Assembly: GCA_965249765.1 (NCBI GenBank)
Contig: CBDFMR010000005.1
Location: forward strand, 2,666,001 to 2,730,000
Length of the DNA: 64,000 nt
Direction of reading: 5' to 3'
Source of the DNA: CBDFMR01 sp965249765
GTDB lineage: Bacteria; Bacteroidota; Bacteroidia; Chitinophagales; Saprospiraceae
Shown here: positions 16,815 to 26,328 of the stretch, piece by piece
Position numbering within the stretch: the stretch's first letter is position 1
Layout: each line of letters begins with the position of its first letter
Translations under genes and position numbers: made by a program
The notes under the pieces: model-generated
Database searches by the model: none
Seen by the model: the letters and a program-made list of their open reading frames with translations, nothing else
Told to the model about the DNA's origin: nothing

Positions 16815-18119
16815 TTAAACGTTCTTAGCAACGAGCTTTTCTGCCCTCTTGAGCCACTTCTTACCAAACCATATATATGACATAAAAATCGTATCCAGAA
16901 CTCGACCTACTACAACAGAAAGCCATACACCGATGGGTCCGTAATCTAGAACCAATGCCAACAAGTATGCAAGTCCGATGGGCACTATATTTCTAAATAA
17001 TATAGTCGAATACAAAGCCGGACGTGTCTCACCTGTACCTCTCATCAATCCCGATATGATGACAGCAGCAACTGATAATGGAAGACTTAGTAATACAGTA
17101 AGAAAGAAGAGACTTGCTCCTTGAAGGATGGTCTCATTGGCCGACGGATCAAAGAACATAATGATCTCTTGCCTGAAAATAACAATGGGAATTGTAAGAA
17201 GAGTATTGAGAACGATGGCCGAAAATATCAAGGTCTTGCCCTTCTGCATGGCATCCTTGACATCCCATTTTCCTATAGCTTGACCGATCAAGCTTGTCCC
17301 TGCGACATTCATTCCCACAACGGGCTGTATGATAAGTTGCTCTACCTGCCATCCTATAGCCAGGACTGCCGCACCCAAGGTCTTGAGATCAGTAGCCGTG
17401 ATGATACCTATTAGTGCCAGATTGGCTCCCCGACGTGTGACTCCTTGTAGACCTGAAGGGATCCCAATGTCGAAAACATCTTTGATGATCCCCTTATTGA
17501 ATCGATACTTGAAATCTGGAATATGAACTACGTTCTTCCCAGAATGCAAGATCACAAAGCCAATGACCATAATTACGGCTCTCACTATCAATGTACCCAT
17601 TGCTGCACCGGTAAGACCCATCTCCGGAAACACGCCGATGCCGAAGATCAGAAGATAACTCAATATTATATTAGATACGATGAGAAGGACATTAAGTATC
17701 AATGGAGTTACCGTATCACCGGCTCCTTGCATCAATCGATCCATGACAAAATTGAGTACAAGAAATGGTGTTGAGAGGAAGATAATAATCAGGTAATCAT
17801 GAGCAGAATTTATTACTTCAAGGTTTCCGCCCTGTTCTATGAGCATCAATATTGGACGGCTAAAGATGATCCCCAAGAAAGCAACAACCACTGCGAGTCC
17901 TATCCCTGCTAACACGGATTGTCGAGCAATATCTGTCATTCTGGATTTATTGGCTGCACCCCTAGCCTGTGACATCAGACTCATCGAACCAGCCGTAACA
18001 GATAGGATAAGTATAAAGACAACCATCCTAATCGTATTCCCCAATCCTATAGATGCTATGTCATGAGGTCCCAATCGACCCACCATCCAGGTATCGACAA
18101 ACTGGACCAGAGACTGCAA
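16815..18119 (-). CDS. MATE-family multidrug/sodium antiporter
   Basis: 434 residues from a TTG codon at 18119, with twelve hydrophobic helices in two halves as in MATE transporters. Motifs include VDTWMVGRLGP near the start and SGLMRGTGETRPAL in the second half. Homology clearly continues upstream: the same frame stays open to 18194 and reads KEIWILSLPVILTNV, the usual beginning of helix 1. But it has no ATG, GTG or TTG in those 25 codons before a TAG at 18195-18197. So either a rare start codon is used, or the 5' end is damaged or misread. It exports cationic compounds in exchange for Na+ or H+. Confidence 0.88.
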   Translation of the reverse strand: MQSLVQFVDTWMVGRLGPHDIASIGLGNTIRMVVFILILSVTAGSMSLMSQARGAANKSRMTDIARQSVLAGIGLAVVVAFLGIIFSRPILMLIEQGGNLEVINSAHDYLIIIFLSTPFLVLNFVMDRLMQGAGDTVTPLILNVLLIVSNIILSYLLIFGIGVFPEMGLTGAAMGTLIVRAVIMVIGFVILHSGKNVVHIPDFKYRFNKGIIKDVFDIGIPSGLQGVTRRGANLALIGIITATDLKTLGAAVLAIGWQVEQLIIQPVVGMNVAGTSLIGQAIGKWDVKDAMQKGKTLIFSAIVLNTLLTIPIVIFRQEIIMFFDPSANETILQGASLFFLTVLLSLPLSVAAVIISGLMRGTGETRPALYSTILFRNIVPIGLAYLLALVLDYGPIGVWLSVVVGRVLDTIFMSYIWFGKKWLKRAEKLVAKNV

Positions 18120-18262
18120 GACATTCGTCAGAATGACAGGAAGCGAAAGAATCCAAATTTCTTTAAAGGTAGATCTTGACTTGATGATATATTGCTATGT
18201 TATACAGAAGTAATCTTCGACTAAGAGAATGGTTTGAAAACAGACCATCCAATGATATGATT

Positions 18263-19495
18263 TTATGCTACTCTGAGCTTGCTAATCTTAGATGATGATA
18301 TCTTGTTGGAGACATAGACATCATCTACAACGAACTCCTTGATATCATCGTGTGACGGCAACTCAAACATCGCATCCGTAAGGACCGCTTCACAAATCGA
18401 TCTTAAACCACGTGCCCCCAACCTGAATTCAAGTGCTTTTTCTGCTATCATGTCGATTGCTTCTTGCGTGAAGGATAAGGCTATTCCTTCCATCTCGAAC
18501 AATCTTTTGTATTGCTTGAGTAATGAATTTTTGGGCTCCTGAATGATGCGTATAAGGGATTCTTTATCTAAAGGTTCCAAATACGTAAGTACAGGAAGAC
18601 GTCCAATCAACTCAGGTATGAGCCCGAAAGACTTGAGGTCCTGATGAGTAATATACTGTAGCATATTCTCACGATCAACTACCTCATCATCATCCGCTTT
18701 GAACCCAATCACTTGTGTATTTAAGCGACGAGCTATGGATTTCTCTATTCCTGCAAATGCTCCTCCACAGACAAAAAGGATATTACTTGTATTTACTTTA
18801 ATCATTTTTTGCTCAGGATGCTTTCTACCTCCGTACGGTGGTACATTGACATCAGTACCTTCCAGCATCTTGAGTAAGGCTTGTTGTACTCCCTCTCCTG
18901 ACACGTCTCTAGTAATGGATGGATTGTCATTCTTCCTAGCGATTTTGTCTATTTCATCAATATAGACGATGCCACATTGTGCCGCTTCTACATTGTACTC
19001 ACAAGACAGAAGCAGCCGACTCAGCATGCTTTCAACATCCTCACCCACATAGCCAGCCTCTGTAAAAACGGTAGCATCAACAATTGTAAACGGTACTTCA
19101 AGAAACTTGGCAATGGTCTTCGCAAGTAAGGTCTTACCCGTTCCTGTTTCTCCGACAAAAAGAATATTTGACTTTTCTATCTCTACATCATCAGTGACTT
19201 TGTATCGCAGTCTTTTGTAATGATTGTACACCGCAACTGAGAGAAATTTTTTGGCCTCTTGCTGCCCTATTACGTACTGATCAAGATATGCATTTATATC
19301 AGCCGGACGGATATTTTCCGATAAGGAAAACTCATGCTTCTCTTTTATACTCTGACTTGTCTCTTCATTGAGAATATCACTCGCCTGCTCCACGCAAACC
19401 TCACATATGTAACCTTCTACACCAGCAATAAGGATGAGGGTCTCTTTCTCACTACGACCACAAAACGAACATTTTTTTCCTCCTTTACTATCCAT
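18263..19495 (-). CDS. clpX: ClpX, ATPase and unfoldase subunit of the ClpXP protease
   Basis: 410 residues. The N-terminal zinc-binding domain has C9, C12, C31 and C34. The AAA+ core shows Walker A GETGTGKT (115-122), the pore loop GYVG (149-152) and Walker B VYIDEIDK (177-184). It unfolds tagged proteins and feeds them to ClpP. It follows clpP by 52 bases and tig by a further gene, the common tig-clpP-clpX order. The length is normal and no lesion is visible. Confidence 0.98.
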   Translation of the reverse strand: MDSKGGKKCSFCGRSEKETLILIAGVEGYICEVCVEQASDILNEETSQSIKEKHEFSLSENIRPADINAYLDQYVIGQQEAKKFLSVAVYNHYKRLRYKVTDDVEIEKSNILFVGETGTGKTLLAKTIAKFLEVPFTIVDATVFTEAGYVGEDVESMLSRLLLSCEYNVEAAQCGIVYIDEIDKIARKNDNPSITRDVSGEGVQQALLKMLEGTDVNVPPYGGRKHPEQKMIKVNTSNILFVCGGAFAGIEKSIARRLNTQVIGFKADDDEVVDRENMLQYITHQDLKSFGLIPELIGRLPVLTYLEPLDKESLIRIIQEPKNSLLKQYKRLFEMEGIALSFTQEAIDMIAEKALEFRLGARGLRSICEAVLTDAMFELPSHDDIKEFVVDDVYVSNKISSSKISKLRVA

Positions 19496-19547
19496 TACTA
19501 TTTTCTATATGTGTAAAATACGCAATATCTGTACCAGTGTCAATTTT

Positions 19548-20246
19548 CTACTTAGATTTTGAAGGCTTCGTACGACTCAACACTTCATCGACAAGTCCAT
19601 AAGCCTTGGCTTCGTCAGCTGTAAGCCAATGATCTCTTTCACAATCTGCCTCTATTTTTTTGAATGTCTTGCCCGTGTGACGTGCAAGTATCTCATAGAG
19701 CTCTTTTCTCATGTCCTTAATGAGGTTGTATGAAATCTCCATATCAGTAAACTGTCCTTGCATACCACCAGAAGGTTGATGTATCATCACTCGACTATGA
19801 GGCAAGCATGTCCTCTTACCTTTATTTCCAGCCGTCAATAATACGGCACCCATAGAAGCTGCCAGTCCAGTGCAGATTGTTCCTACCTCAGGACTAATGT
19901 ACTGCATGGTATCATATATACCCATACCGGCAATTACGGATCCCCCAGGACTATTAATAAACATCTGCACATCTCTCTTTGGATCTGTAGACTCAAGAAA
20001 CAACAGCTGAGCCTGTATGACATTGGCTACATAATCATTTACGGGAACACCCATAAAGATAATTCTGTCCATCATGAGTCTGGAAAACACATCCATTCCC
20101 ACTACATTCATCTGTCTCTCTTCGATTACCTGAGGAGTAAATCCATTGATGTTGGGTACCATTGTCCCTATATATTTATCCAAATGCATACCACTCATCC
20201 CAAGATGTTTAGTAGCATACTTTCTAAACTCGTCCTTATGAATCAT
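19548..20246 (-). CDS. clpP: ClpP, proteolytic subunit of the Clp protease
   Basis: 232 residues. The catalytic triad is visible as S131 in GLAASMGA, H156 in MIHQPSG and D205 in ERDHW. The N-terminal 25-30 residues are a propeptide-like extension before the mature start, as in other Bacteroidota. It forms a double heptameric barrel that degrades substrates delivered by ClpX. It is the middle gene of tig-clpP-clpX, with gaps of 53 and 52 bases. Confidence 0.98.
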   Translation of the reverse strand: MIHKDEFRKYATKHLGMSGMHLDKYIGTMVPNINGFTPQVIEERQMNVVGMDVFSRLMMDRIIFMGVPVNDYVANVIQAQLLFLESTDPKRDVQMFINSPGGSVIAGMGIYDTMQYISPEVGTICTGLAASMGAVLLTAGNKGKRTCLPHSRVMIHQPSGGMQGQFTDMEISYNLIKDMRKELYEILARHTGKTFKKIEADCERDHWLTADEAKAYGLVDEVLSRTKPSKSK

Positions 20247-20299
20247 AATTTCTTTATTGTTTAAGACTGCTTTTATAATGTATATCGACCAAAAAAGTT

Positions 20300-21673
20300 T
20301 TAGGAAGTGATCCTTTCGTTGTATGATTTTACTTCATTGCTAAAATCTTCAATAGATATAGACTTTGAAGTCGAGCCAACCTCTTCTTCTACTTTCTCAA
20401 ATATTTTAGTTGCTTGAATTTCTTCATAGACCTTATTGATCTGCTCCTTGTCTTCCATCAAGCGTCCTACCATATTTTCCACCATATCATGTCCCATATT
20501 GTATTGACCTACATATTGTTGAACTCTGGCACGCATCGCCGATTTAACTTCTTCAGGATCAACAGCAATATCATACTTGTCATTTAGTTTTTTCTTGATC
20601 AGGGTCCAGACTAGGTTTTGTTTAAACATCGGAAACTCATTCTCCAAAGCCGCTTCATCGAGTTTATCATTCGCTGCCATCAACCATCTCTTCAAGAAAC
20701 CTTCAGGAAACTCAGGCTTATTGATCTCTACCACATGGTCCATTATTTTTCTACGTCTGAATTGCCGTGCCTGCTCAGAAAAATACTTAGATAGATTGTC
20801 TTTAATGAAGTCACGAGCTTCTTCCTCTGATTTTACTTTTCCTTCACCAAAATACTTGTCAAAAAATTCTTGATTGATCTCAGCAGGTAAAAGTCTTGTC
20901 ACTTCAGTAATCTCACCAGTAAAATCACAACCATCCGGTGCATTGCTGCCTTCTTCAAGATTGAGAAGGTATTTCATTACATAATTCTCGTCCTTGTCTT
21001 TCTCCAATTGGTAAATGTCGAAAGACAGCTTTCCTCCTTTCTTAAGCTTCAACACTTCATCTTTAATATCGTCAGCCAATGTATCTACGTATACTTTAAA
21101 AGTGGTCTCGTGACCTCCTTCTTTTTCTTTAGCATCTAATAGTTCTTTGGCATTGATCTCGATGATGTCATTAGCTTCAATCTGTTCATCAGTAGGTTCT
21201 TGCGATCCCAGTCTCTTGACTGCTTGCTCTATTTCTTCGTCAATAGACTTCTCACCGACCTCTACATCGTACAATTCATATGAATCACTATCTGATACAC
21301 CTTGAGGTTCGAATTCTGGGCTGAGACCTACATCGAAGGTAAATTCAAAGTCCTGTAAGTCGGAAGTATTAAAATCTACTTTCGCATGATTCTCTTCAGG
21401 AATGGGATCTCCAAGGATATCCATTTTTTCCTTGTCAAGGAAGTTATACAACGATTTTTGGAGGACGCCGTTCACACATTCTGTCAGGGAACCTTCTCCG
21501 TACATTTTACGGATCATGCTTATTGGAGTCTTGCCCTTTCTGAATCCTTTCATGGCCGACTGTACCTGATGTTTACTTAGTGCTTTCTTATAATCTTGCT
21601 CGTAATCAGATTTTTCTACGACGACCGTAATCTTTGCATTGAGCGCATCAATATTTTCTCTACTTATTTTCAT
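20300..21673 (-). CDS. tig: trigger factor, ribosome-associated chaperone
   Basis: 457 residues. The N-terminal ribosome-binding domain keeps the signature around KGFRKGKTP (residues about 42-50), a diverged form of GFRxGKxP. The middle PPIase-like domain is divergent and longer than in Escherichia coli, as is usual in Bacteroidota. A long helical C-terminal domain follows (about 290-440). It binds nascent chains at the ribosome exit. It heads the tig-clpP-clpX run. A short palindrome lies in its leader, and tRNA-Leu is encoded just upstream on the same strand. Confidence 0.93.
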   Translation of the reverse strand: MKISRENIDALNAKITVVVEKSDYEQDYKKALSKHQVQSAMKGFRKGKTPISMIRKMYGEGSLTECVNGVLQKSLYNFLDKEKMDILGDPIPEENHAKVDFNTSDLQDFEFTFDVGLSPEFEPQGVSDSDSYELYDVEVGEKSIDEEIEQAVKRLGSQEPTDEQIEANDIIEINAKELLDAKEKEGGHETTFKVYVDTLADDIKDEVLKLKKGGKLSFDIYQLEKDKDENYVMKYLLNLEEGSNAPDGCDFTGEITEVTRLLPAEINQEFFDKYFGEGKVKSEEEARDFIKDNLSKYFSEQARQFRRRKIMDHVVEINKPEFPEGFLKRWLMAANDKLDEAALENEFPMFKQNLVWTLIKKKLNDKYDIAVDPEEVKSAMRARVQQYVGQYNMGHDMVENMVGRLMEDKEQINKVYEEIQATKIFEKVEEEVGSTSKSISIEDFSNEVKSYNERITS

Positions 21674-21689
21674 ATGTTCTATGGGGTCA

Positions 21690-21707
21690 TCTGATTTACA
21701 AATCAGA
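21690..21707 (-). promoter_or_regulatory. inverted repeat in the tig leader
   Basis: TCTGATTTGTAAATCAGA on the minus strand has 8-bp arms and a 2-base centre. It lies 17 bases before the tig ATG and 19 bases after the end of tRNA-Leu. No T tract follows, so an operator or leader hairpin is more likely than a terminator. Confidence 0.35.
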
Positions 21708-21725
21708 CGTTAGAGGTGAAAAATG

Positions 21726-21807
21726 TGCGGGTAGAGGGAGTCGAACCCCCACGCCTCGCGGCACTAGATCCTAAGTCTAGCATGTCTACCAATTCCATCA
21801 TACCCGC
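21726..21807 (-). tRNA. tRNA-Leu (anticodon UAG)
   Basis: 82 nt. The acceptor stem GCGGGTA/TACCCGC is perfect, with discriminator A. The anticodon stem CTAGA/TCTAG closes the loop CTTAGGA with anticodon TAG. A long class II variable arm (TGCCGCGAGGCG) and the T arm GGGGG-TTCGACT-CCCTC follow. The long variable arm and anticodon agree on leucine. CCA is not encoded. Confidence 0.96.
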
Positions 21808-21903
21808 AACTAACTATTTGCTCTTCTTTAAAGCGGTGCAAAGATAAAATCTTCTTTCAATTCAAGGTAGCATTTAGACCATCGCCTTGCCTATTTATTT
21901 TCT

Positions 21904-21911
21904 TAGCTTTG
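21904..21911 (+). promoter_or_regulatory. -7 promoter box of relA/spoT
   Basis: TAGCTTTG matches TAnnTTTG and ends 21 bases before the relA/spoT ATG. I see no -33 TTTG at the ideal distance. Confidence 0.4.
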
Positions 21912-21932
21912 TAAGAGTTGATTTGTAGAGAA

Positions 21933-24158
21933 ATGCCTGAAACATTAAGCATAACAGACACCGAAAAGAAGCAGATACAAAATGCCTTCAATAGTCTTCG
22001 CAGACAAATAAAAGGTCGTCTCACTGAAGAAGATGATGTCTTTCTCAAAAAAGCCTACAAGATCGCTGTCCATGGACACCGTCATCAACGTAGAAAATCA
22101 GGAGAACCCTACGTCCTACATCCTATTGAGGTAGCACGAATATGCTTCAAAGAAATCGGTCTTGGACCTACGGCTGTTATATGCGCTATTCTCCATGACG
22201 TGGTTGAAGATACTGAATACACACTCGAGGACATCAGGGAGGCCTTTTCTCCTAAAATTGCTCAGATAGTTGACGGTCTTACGAAGTTGGATGGACTCTA
22301 CAATGTAGAGAGTCCTCAAGCGGAGAATTTCAAGAAAGTGCTTTCTACCTTGGTCGAAGACGTTCGCGTTGTACTAATTAAAATGGCTGATAGATTGCAT
22401 AATCTTCGGACCATAGGCAGCATGCCTAGGCACAAGCAATTGAAAATAGCTGCTGAGACTAGTTACATCTATTCGCCTCTTGCGCATCGGCTGGGTCTCT
22501 ACAACTTGAAGACCGAGTATCATGACATCTGTTTCAAGATTACTGACCCTGAGATTTATCATGACATAGAGATAAAAATCAAAGAAAGTGAGGCTGACCG
22601 AAGGGCTTATATCAAGAGTTTTATAAGACCTCTTAAGAAGAAGCTCGATGATGAAGGCATTTCATATCGAGTAGCTGCTAGGATCAAAGCCATTTCTTCC
22701 GTATACAATAAGATCAAGACAAAGAAAGTCCCTTTTGAGGAGATTTATGACTTGTTTGCCGTAAGGATCATCTTCGATACAAAAGTCGATAACGAGAAAA
22801 GCGTATCATGGCAAGTCTATTCGATCATAACTGATTTTTTCAGGCCCATTCCCGAACGACTCAAAGACTGGATCACCACTCCAAAGGGAAATGGTTATGA
22901 GTCCTTACATACTACGGTAATAGGCCCCAATGGAAGATTTGTCGAAGTGCAAATCCGTAGTGAGAGGATGGATGAAATTGCCGAGCGTGGATTCGCCGCT
23001 CATTGGAAGTATAAAGGAGTCAAGAATGAAAATTCAGTGTACGACCGATGGCTAGATAGTGTAAGAGAATTACTTGACTCCCAACACAATGACGCTCTTG
23101 AATTTCTCAATGACTTTAAGTCCAACCTTTTTAACGAAGAGATATATGTATTTACTCCCCTTGGTGATATGCGTATTCTTCCTAAGGGTGCCACAGCTCT
23201 GGACTTTGCTTTTGACATTCACTCCGATGTAGGTTACCATTCCACATCGATCAAGGTCAACAATAAGCTAGTGCCCATGGGATACAAATTATCCAATGGT
23301 GATCAGGTATTCGTAACAACTCAAAAGAATCAAAAGCCGACAGAGGACTGGCTAAAAATGGTAGTTACGGGTAAAGCTCGGTCAAAGATACGCAGTGCCA
23401 TGAAAGAGGTCAGGCGTAAGAAAGGAGAACTAGGCAAGGAGTCATTGATGAGAAAACTCAAAAACCTGAAAGTTGATTATGAGAAGAACGTGGAATTCCT
23501 TGTAAAGCACTATGGATTTACCAGTCGACCCGATCTTCATTATGCCATTGCTCAGGATGAAATCAAGATATCCGACCTTAGGAAATTTGAGATTGATCAT
23601 GGTCTACTCAAGGAACCTGAAAAAGTAACCGATGACAAGCAGCAAGCTCCGGGACCTACCAAGAGTCGCAAAAAAGAATCAAAGAACAAATCAAATATCC
23701 TAGTCAACGGCGAACCAGCCAACATGTACGAACACGCACTGGCATCCTGCTGTAATCCAGTCTATGGTGATGGAATCTTTGGGTATTTGACGGCAAATAA
23801 GGGGCTCAAAATTCACAGAACGAGTTGTAACAACGCTACTCACCTTATCGCCAATTATGGTTATCGTATTCTCAAGGTAGAATGGGACGGTGTTTCCTCT
23901 AAAGACTTCGTCGTGGATCTACTAGTTACTGGTGTAGATTCGGGTCCCGGTGTCATTCAAGAATTGTCTAATCTTATCTCTAACAAACTAGGAATCAATA
24001 TCCGATCATTTAGTATCGAAGGTCGAGAGGGATATTTTGAGGGAAGAATTAGTATCGTGGTTCTCAATCGAGACCAGCTCACTGTTGCCTTAAAATCAAT
24101 AGAAAACCTAAAAGGTGTCTCTAGCGTTACACGTGTAGACAAAGCCTCAAAAAAATAA
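21933..24158 (+). CDS. bifunctional (p)ppGpp synthetase/hydrolase, RelA/SpoT family
   Basis: 741 residues from the ATG at 21933; an in-frame TTG at 21918 is less likely. The HD hydrolase domain is intact, with HxxxxxR-type residues and the HD pair in ILHDVVEDT (88-89). The synthetase domain follows (about 230-370) with GNGYESLHTTV. Then come TGS (about 400-460, VFTPLGDMRILP), a conserved CCNPVYGD zinc-type motif near 610, and a C-terminal ACT domain. With both active domains present it is the usual single long Rel enzyme, making and degrading the starvation alarmone at the ribosome. It leads a run with fur and a GNAT gene. Confidence 0.96.
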   Translation: MPETLSITDTEKKQIQNAFNSLRRQIKGRLTEEDDVFLKKAYKIAVHGHRHQRRKSGEPYVLHPIEVARICFKEIGLGPTAVICAILHDVVEDTEYTLEDIREAFSPKIAQIVDGLTKLDGLYNVESPQAENFKKVLSTLVEDVRVVLIKMADRLHNLRTIGSMPRHKQLKIAAETSYIYSPLAHRLGLYNLKTEYHDICFKITDPEIYHDIEIKIKESEADRRAYIKSFIRPLKKKLDDEGISYRVAARIKAISSVYNKIKTKKVPFEEIYDLFAVRIIFDTKVDNEKSVSWQVYSIITDFFRPIPERLKDWITTPKGNGYESLHTTVIGPNGRFVEVQIRSERMDEIAERGFAAHWKYKGVKNENSVYDRWLDSVRELLDSQHNDALEFLNDFKSNLFNEEIYVFTPLGDMRILPKGATALDFAFDIHSDVGYHSTSIKVNNKLVPMGYKLSNGDQVFVTTQKNQKPTEDWLKMVVTGKARSKIRSAMKEVRRKKGELGKESLMRKLKNLKVDYEKNVEFLVKHYGFTSRPDLHYAIAQDEIKISDLRKFEIDHGLLKEPEKVTDDKQQAPGPTKSRKKESKNKSNILVNGEPANMYEHALASCCNPVYGDGIFGYLTANKGLKIHRTSCNNATHLIANYGYRILKVEWDGVSSKDFVVDLLVTGVDSGPGVIQELSNLISNKLGINIRSFSIEGREGYFEGRISIVVLNRDQLTVALKSIENLKGVSSVTRVDKASKK

Positions 24159-24162
24159 TTGC

Positions 24163-24627
24163 ATGTCAGAGAAAATACTTGAGCGAGATACCATTGAAGA
24201 AGTAAAGAATATATTCTCAGCTTATCTAGAACAGAATAGTTTACGAAAAACCCCTGAGCGATTTACCATATTAGAGGAGATCTACAAGCGTAATGATCAT
24301 TTTGATGCCGAGATTCTATATATCCATATGAAAACCAATAACTATCGGGTCAGCAGAGCCACTGTCTACAATACACTGGAATTACTCGTCAATTGTGACT
24401 TGATTACTAAGCATCAATTTGGTAAAAATCTAACTCAGTATGAGAAGTCATACGGCTTCAAGCAACATGATCATTTGATCTGTGTTGATTGCAAGCACGT
24501 CCTAGAGTTTTGCGATCCTCGTATCCAGCAGATTAAAGACATGATGGGAGAATTGTTAGAGTTTCAAGTGACGCACCATTCTCTCAATCTGTATGGAAAA
24601 TGCATTGGCGACTGTGGACGTAAATAA
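24163..24627 (+). CDS. Fur-family metal-dependent transcriptional repressor
   Basis: 154 residues. The N-terminal winged helix contains RKTPERFTILEEIY and the recognition helix SRATVYNTLELL. The C-terminal dimerisation domain has the zinc pairs CVDC and CIGDC, and a HDHLIC metal-site motif. It starts 4 bases after relA/spoT, so it is cotranscribed. The metal (iron, zinc or peroxide sensing) cannot be decided from sequence alone. Confidence 0.93.
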   Translation: MSEKILERDTIEEVKNIFSAYLEQNSLRKTPERFTILEEIYKRNDHFDAEILYIHMKTNNYRVSRATVYNTLELLVNCDLITKHQFGKNLTQYEKSYGFKQHDHLICVDCKHVLEFCDPRIQQIKDMMGELLEFQVTHHSLNLYGKCIGDCGRK

Positions 24628-25069
24628 AGTCTCAGTAAGGAAGGCTGAGATTATGGACATCGACAATGTTGCCCGCCTATTCGACCTATACAGGATATTC
24701 TATAATCAGGAAAGCAATTTAGAAGCAGCCGAAAATTTCATCACACAAAGAATTCAACGGAGAGACTCCATAATTTTGATAGCTGAGATGGGCAAAGAAT
24801 TACTTGGGTTCGCTCAGATATACCACTCCTTTTCCTCAGTATCTATGCAGCCTTTATACATTCTCAATGACCTCTTTGTCATGGAAGATTATCGCAACAT
24901 GAAGGTCGGAGAAAATCTTCTCGTAGCGATCCAAAACCTCGCCTCTAGAACCGGTCAAAAGGAGGTCATTCTGGAGACTGCCATCGACAATCCAGCTCAA
25001 AAGCTGTATGAGCGATTGGAATGGCATAAAAATGTGGAGCACTTACACTACTATTGGAAAGTTAATTAA
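24593..25069 (+). CDS. GNAT-family N-acetyltransferase
   Basis: 158 residues. The start at 24593 overlaps fur by 35 bases. It is chosen because the first strand of the fold (VSVRKAEIMDIDNV) lies before the next Met at 24653. The acetyl-CoA site is seen as YRNMKVGENLL, a form of the Q/RxxGxG/A loop, and the C-terminal VILETAIDNPAQKLYERLEW is typical. It transfers an acetyl group to an unknown amine substrate. It is the last gene of the relA/spoT-fur-GNAT run. Confidence 0.9.
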   Translation: MENALATVDVNKVSVRKAEIMDIDNVARLFDLYRIFYNQESNLEAAENFITQRIQRRDSIILIAEMGKELLGFAQIYHSFSSVSMQPLYILNDLFVMEDYRNMKVGENLLVAIQNLASRTGQKEVILETAIDNPAQKLYERLEWHKNVEHLHYYWKVN

Positions 25070-25295
25070 CATGTGTATATAACAAATTGCACTATTCTCT
25101 TTTACTTTCATGTCTCATCTTGAAAATTAAGAACCTCACATACCGTAGCCCTAAAGGGAATCTACCTCACCGCTAAAGATTGACATAGCTCAAAAAAGGG
25201 CAATATGTAATACACACTTTAACATTGCACTTTTGAATATATGTAAATCAATACCTACCTTCAATAATTATCATTACTCTCATTAAATAGCAATC

Positions 25296-25736
25296 ATGAC
25301 ATTTAGAGAAATACACGACCTAGAAAGGAAAAGTAAAGAGATATGGGTGGTATCACCCAATCTTCATTTTGACGTAAATGATCGCTCTTTCCAAAAAGTC
25401 CTCAAGCAAAATCACGTCGAGAAAACCAAGTACCGATACATCGTCCCCAATAGTGTAGAGGTAAGAGCTAACTTGGAGAAATACAAGAAGAAGTATAAGA
25501 AAAGTGAGAAGGATATCAATGAGATGTTCTTGCTACTTCCAGAGTCAGAATTCAGTCCTTTTCTCAATGAGTGTGCCATCTATGGCCCTCGCAACAAAGG
25601 AAAAATCGCTTGTGCTGCGCCTTGCATCAATAGCAGCGAGAATGACGATGCCATTAAATTTGACAAGGCAATTGCCGCTGAGCAGACAGGACACTTTAGA
25701 GGAATATGGAAGAGATATAAACGTCAAGACCCTTAG
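25296..25736 (+). CDS. hypothetical protein
   Basis: 146 residues starting MTFREIHDLERK, with no signal peptide and no membrane segment. The first part reads like an alpha/beta domain with EIWVVSPNLHFDVND. A strongly basic helix (NLEKYKKKYKKSEKD) follows, and a C-terminal part contains two Cys (NECAIY and CAAPCIN). No family is recognised. The interval before it (25070-25295) shows no other gene. The tag gene follows 25 bases later. Confidence 0.6.
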   Translation: MTFREIHDLERKSKEIWVVSPNLHFDVNDRSFQKVLKQNHVEKTKYRYIVPNSVEVRANLEKYKKKYKKSEKDINEMFLLLPESEFSPFLNECAIYGPRNKGKIACAAPCINSSENDDAIKFDKAIAAEQTGHFRGIWKRYKRQDP

Positions 25737-25761
25737 TCTTGTATTTGATGACTTTCTAAGT

Positions 25762-26328
25762 ATGGATAAGCCCAAAAGATGTGACTGGTGTCTGGGTTCA
25801 GGTCTCTACATTGACTATCATGATAAAGAATGGGGAATTCCTGTCCATGATGACCGTAAATTGTTTGAAATGCTCTGTCTCGAGGGCGCACAAGCAGGAC
25901 TCAGCTGGATCACCATTCTGAAGAAGAGGAAAAACTATCTCAAGGCGTTCGACAATTTCAATCCCAAGAAGGTAATCAAGTACGATCAGGCCAAGATCGA
26001 AATCTTGCTGCAAGATGCCGGTATTGTAAGGAATAAGCTCAAGGTCAACTCTGTGATCACCAATGCCAAAGCATTCTTCAAAGTGAAAGAGGAATTCGGC
26101 ACATTTGACAAGTACATATGGTCATGGGTTTATGGAAAGCCTATAAAGAACAGATGGAAATCAATGAGCCAGATTCCGGCGACTACTGAGATAAGTGACC
26201 GCATGAGTAAGGATTTGAAAAAAAGGGGCTTTAAATTCGTAGGGAGCACCATCACCTATGCTTTTATGCAAGCCTGTGGAATGGTCAACGACCATGTGAC
26301 CTCATGCCATCGATACAAAGAAGTATAG
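25762..26328 (+). CDS. tag: DNA-3-methyladenine glycosylase I
   Basis: 188 residues from the ATG at 25762; the open frame extends upstream only because it overlaps the preceding gene. The zinc site is made by C7 (KRCDWC), the DYHDKEWG His and the C-terminal HVTSCHRY. The base-recognition Glu lies in LEGAQAGLSW. It removes 3-methyladenine from alkylated DNA. The length is as in Escherichia coli Tag (187). Confidence 0.95.
   Translation: MDKPKRCDWCLGSGLYIDYHDKEWGIPVHDDRKLFEMLCLEGAQAGLSWITILKKRKNYLKAFDNFNPKKVIKYDQAKIEILLQDAGIVRNKLKVNSVITNAKAFFKVKEEFGTFDKYIWSWVYGKPIKNRWKSMSQIPATTEISDRMSKDLKKRGFKFVGSTITYAFMQACGMVNDHVTSCHRYKEV

Noticed and set aside
23000..23218. Minus-strand frame inside relA/spoT.
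   Set aside because: Shadow frame of a clearly conserved gene.
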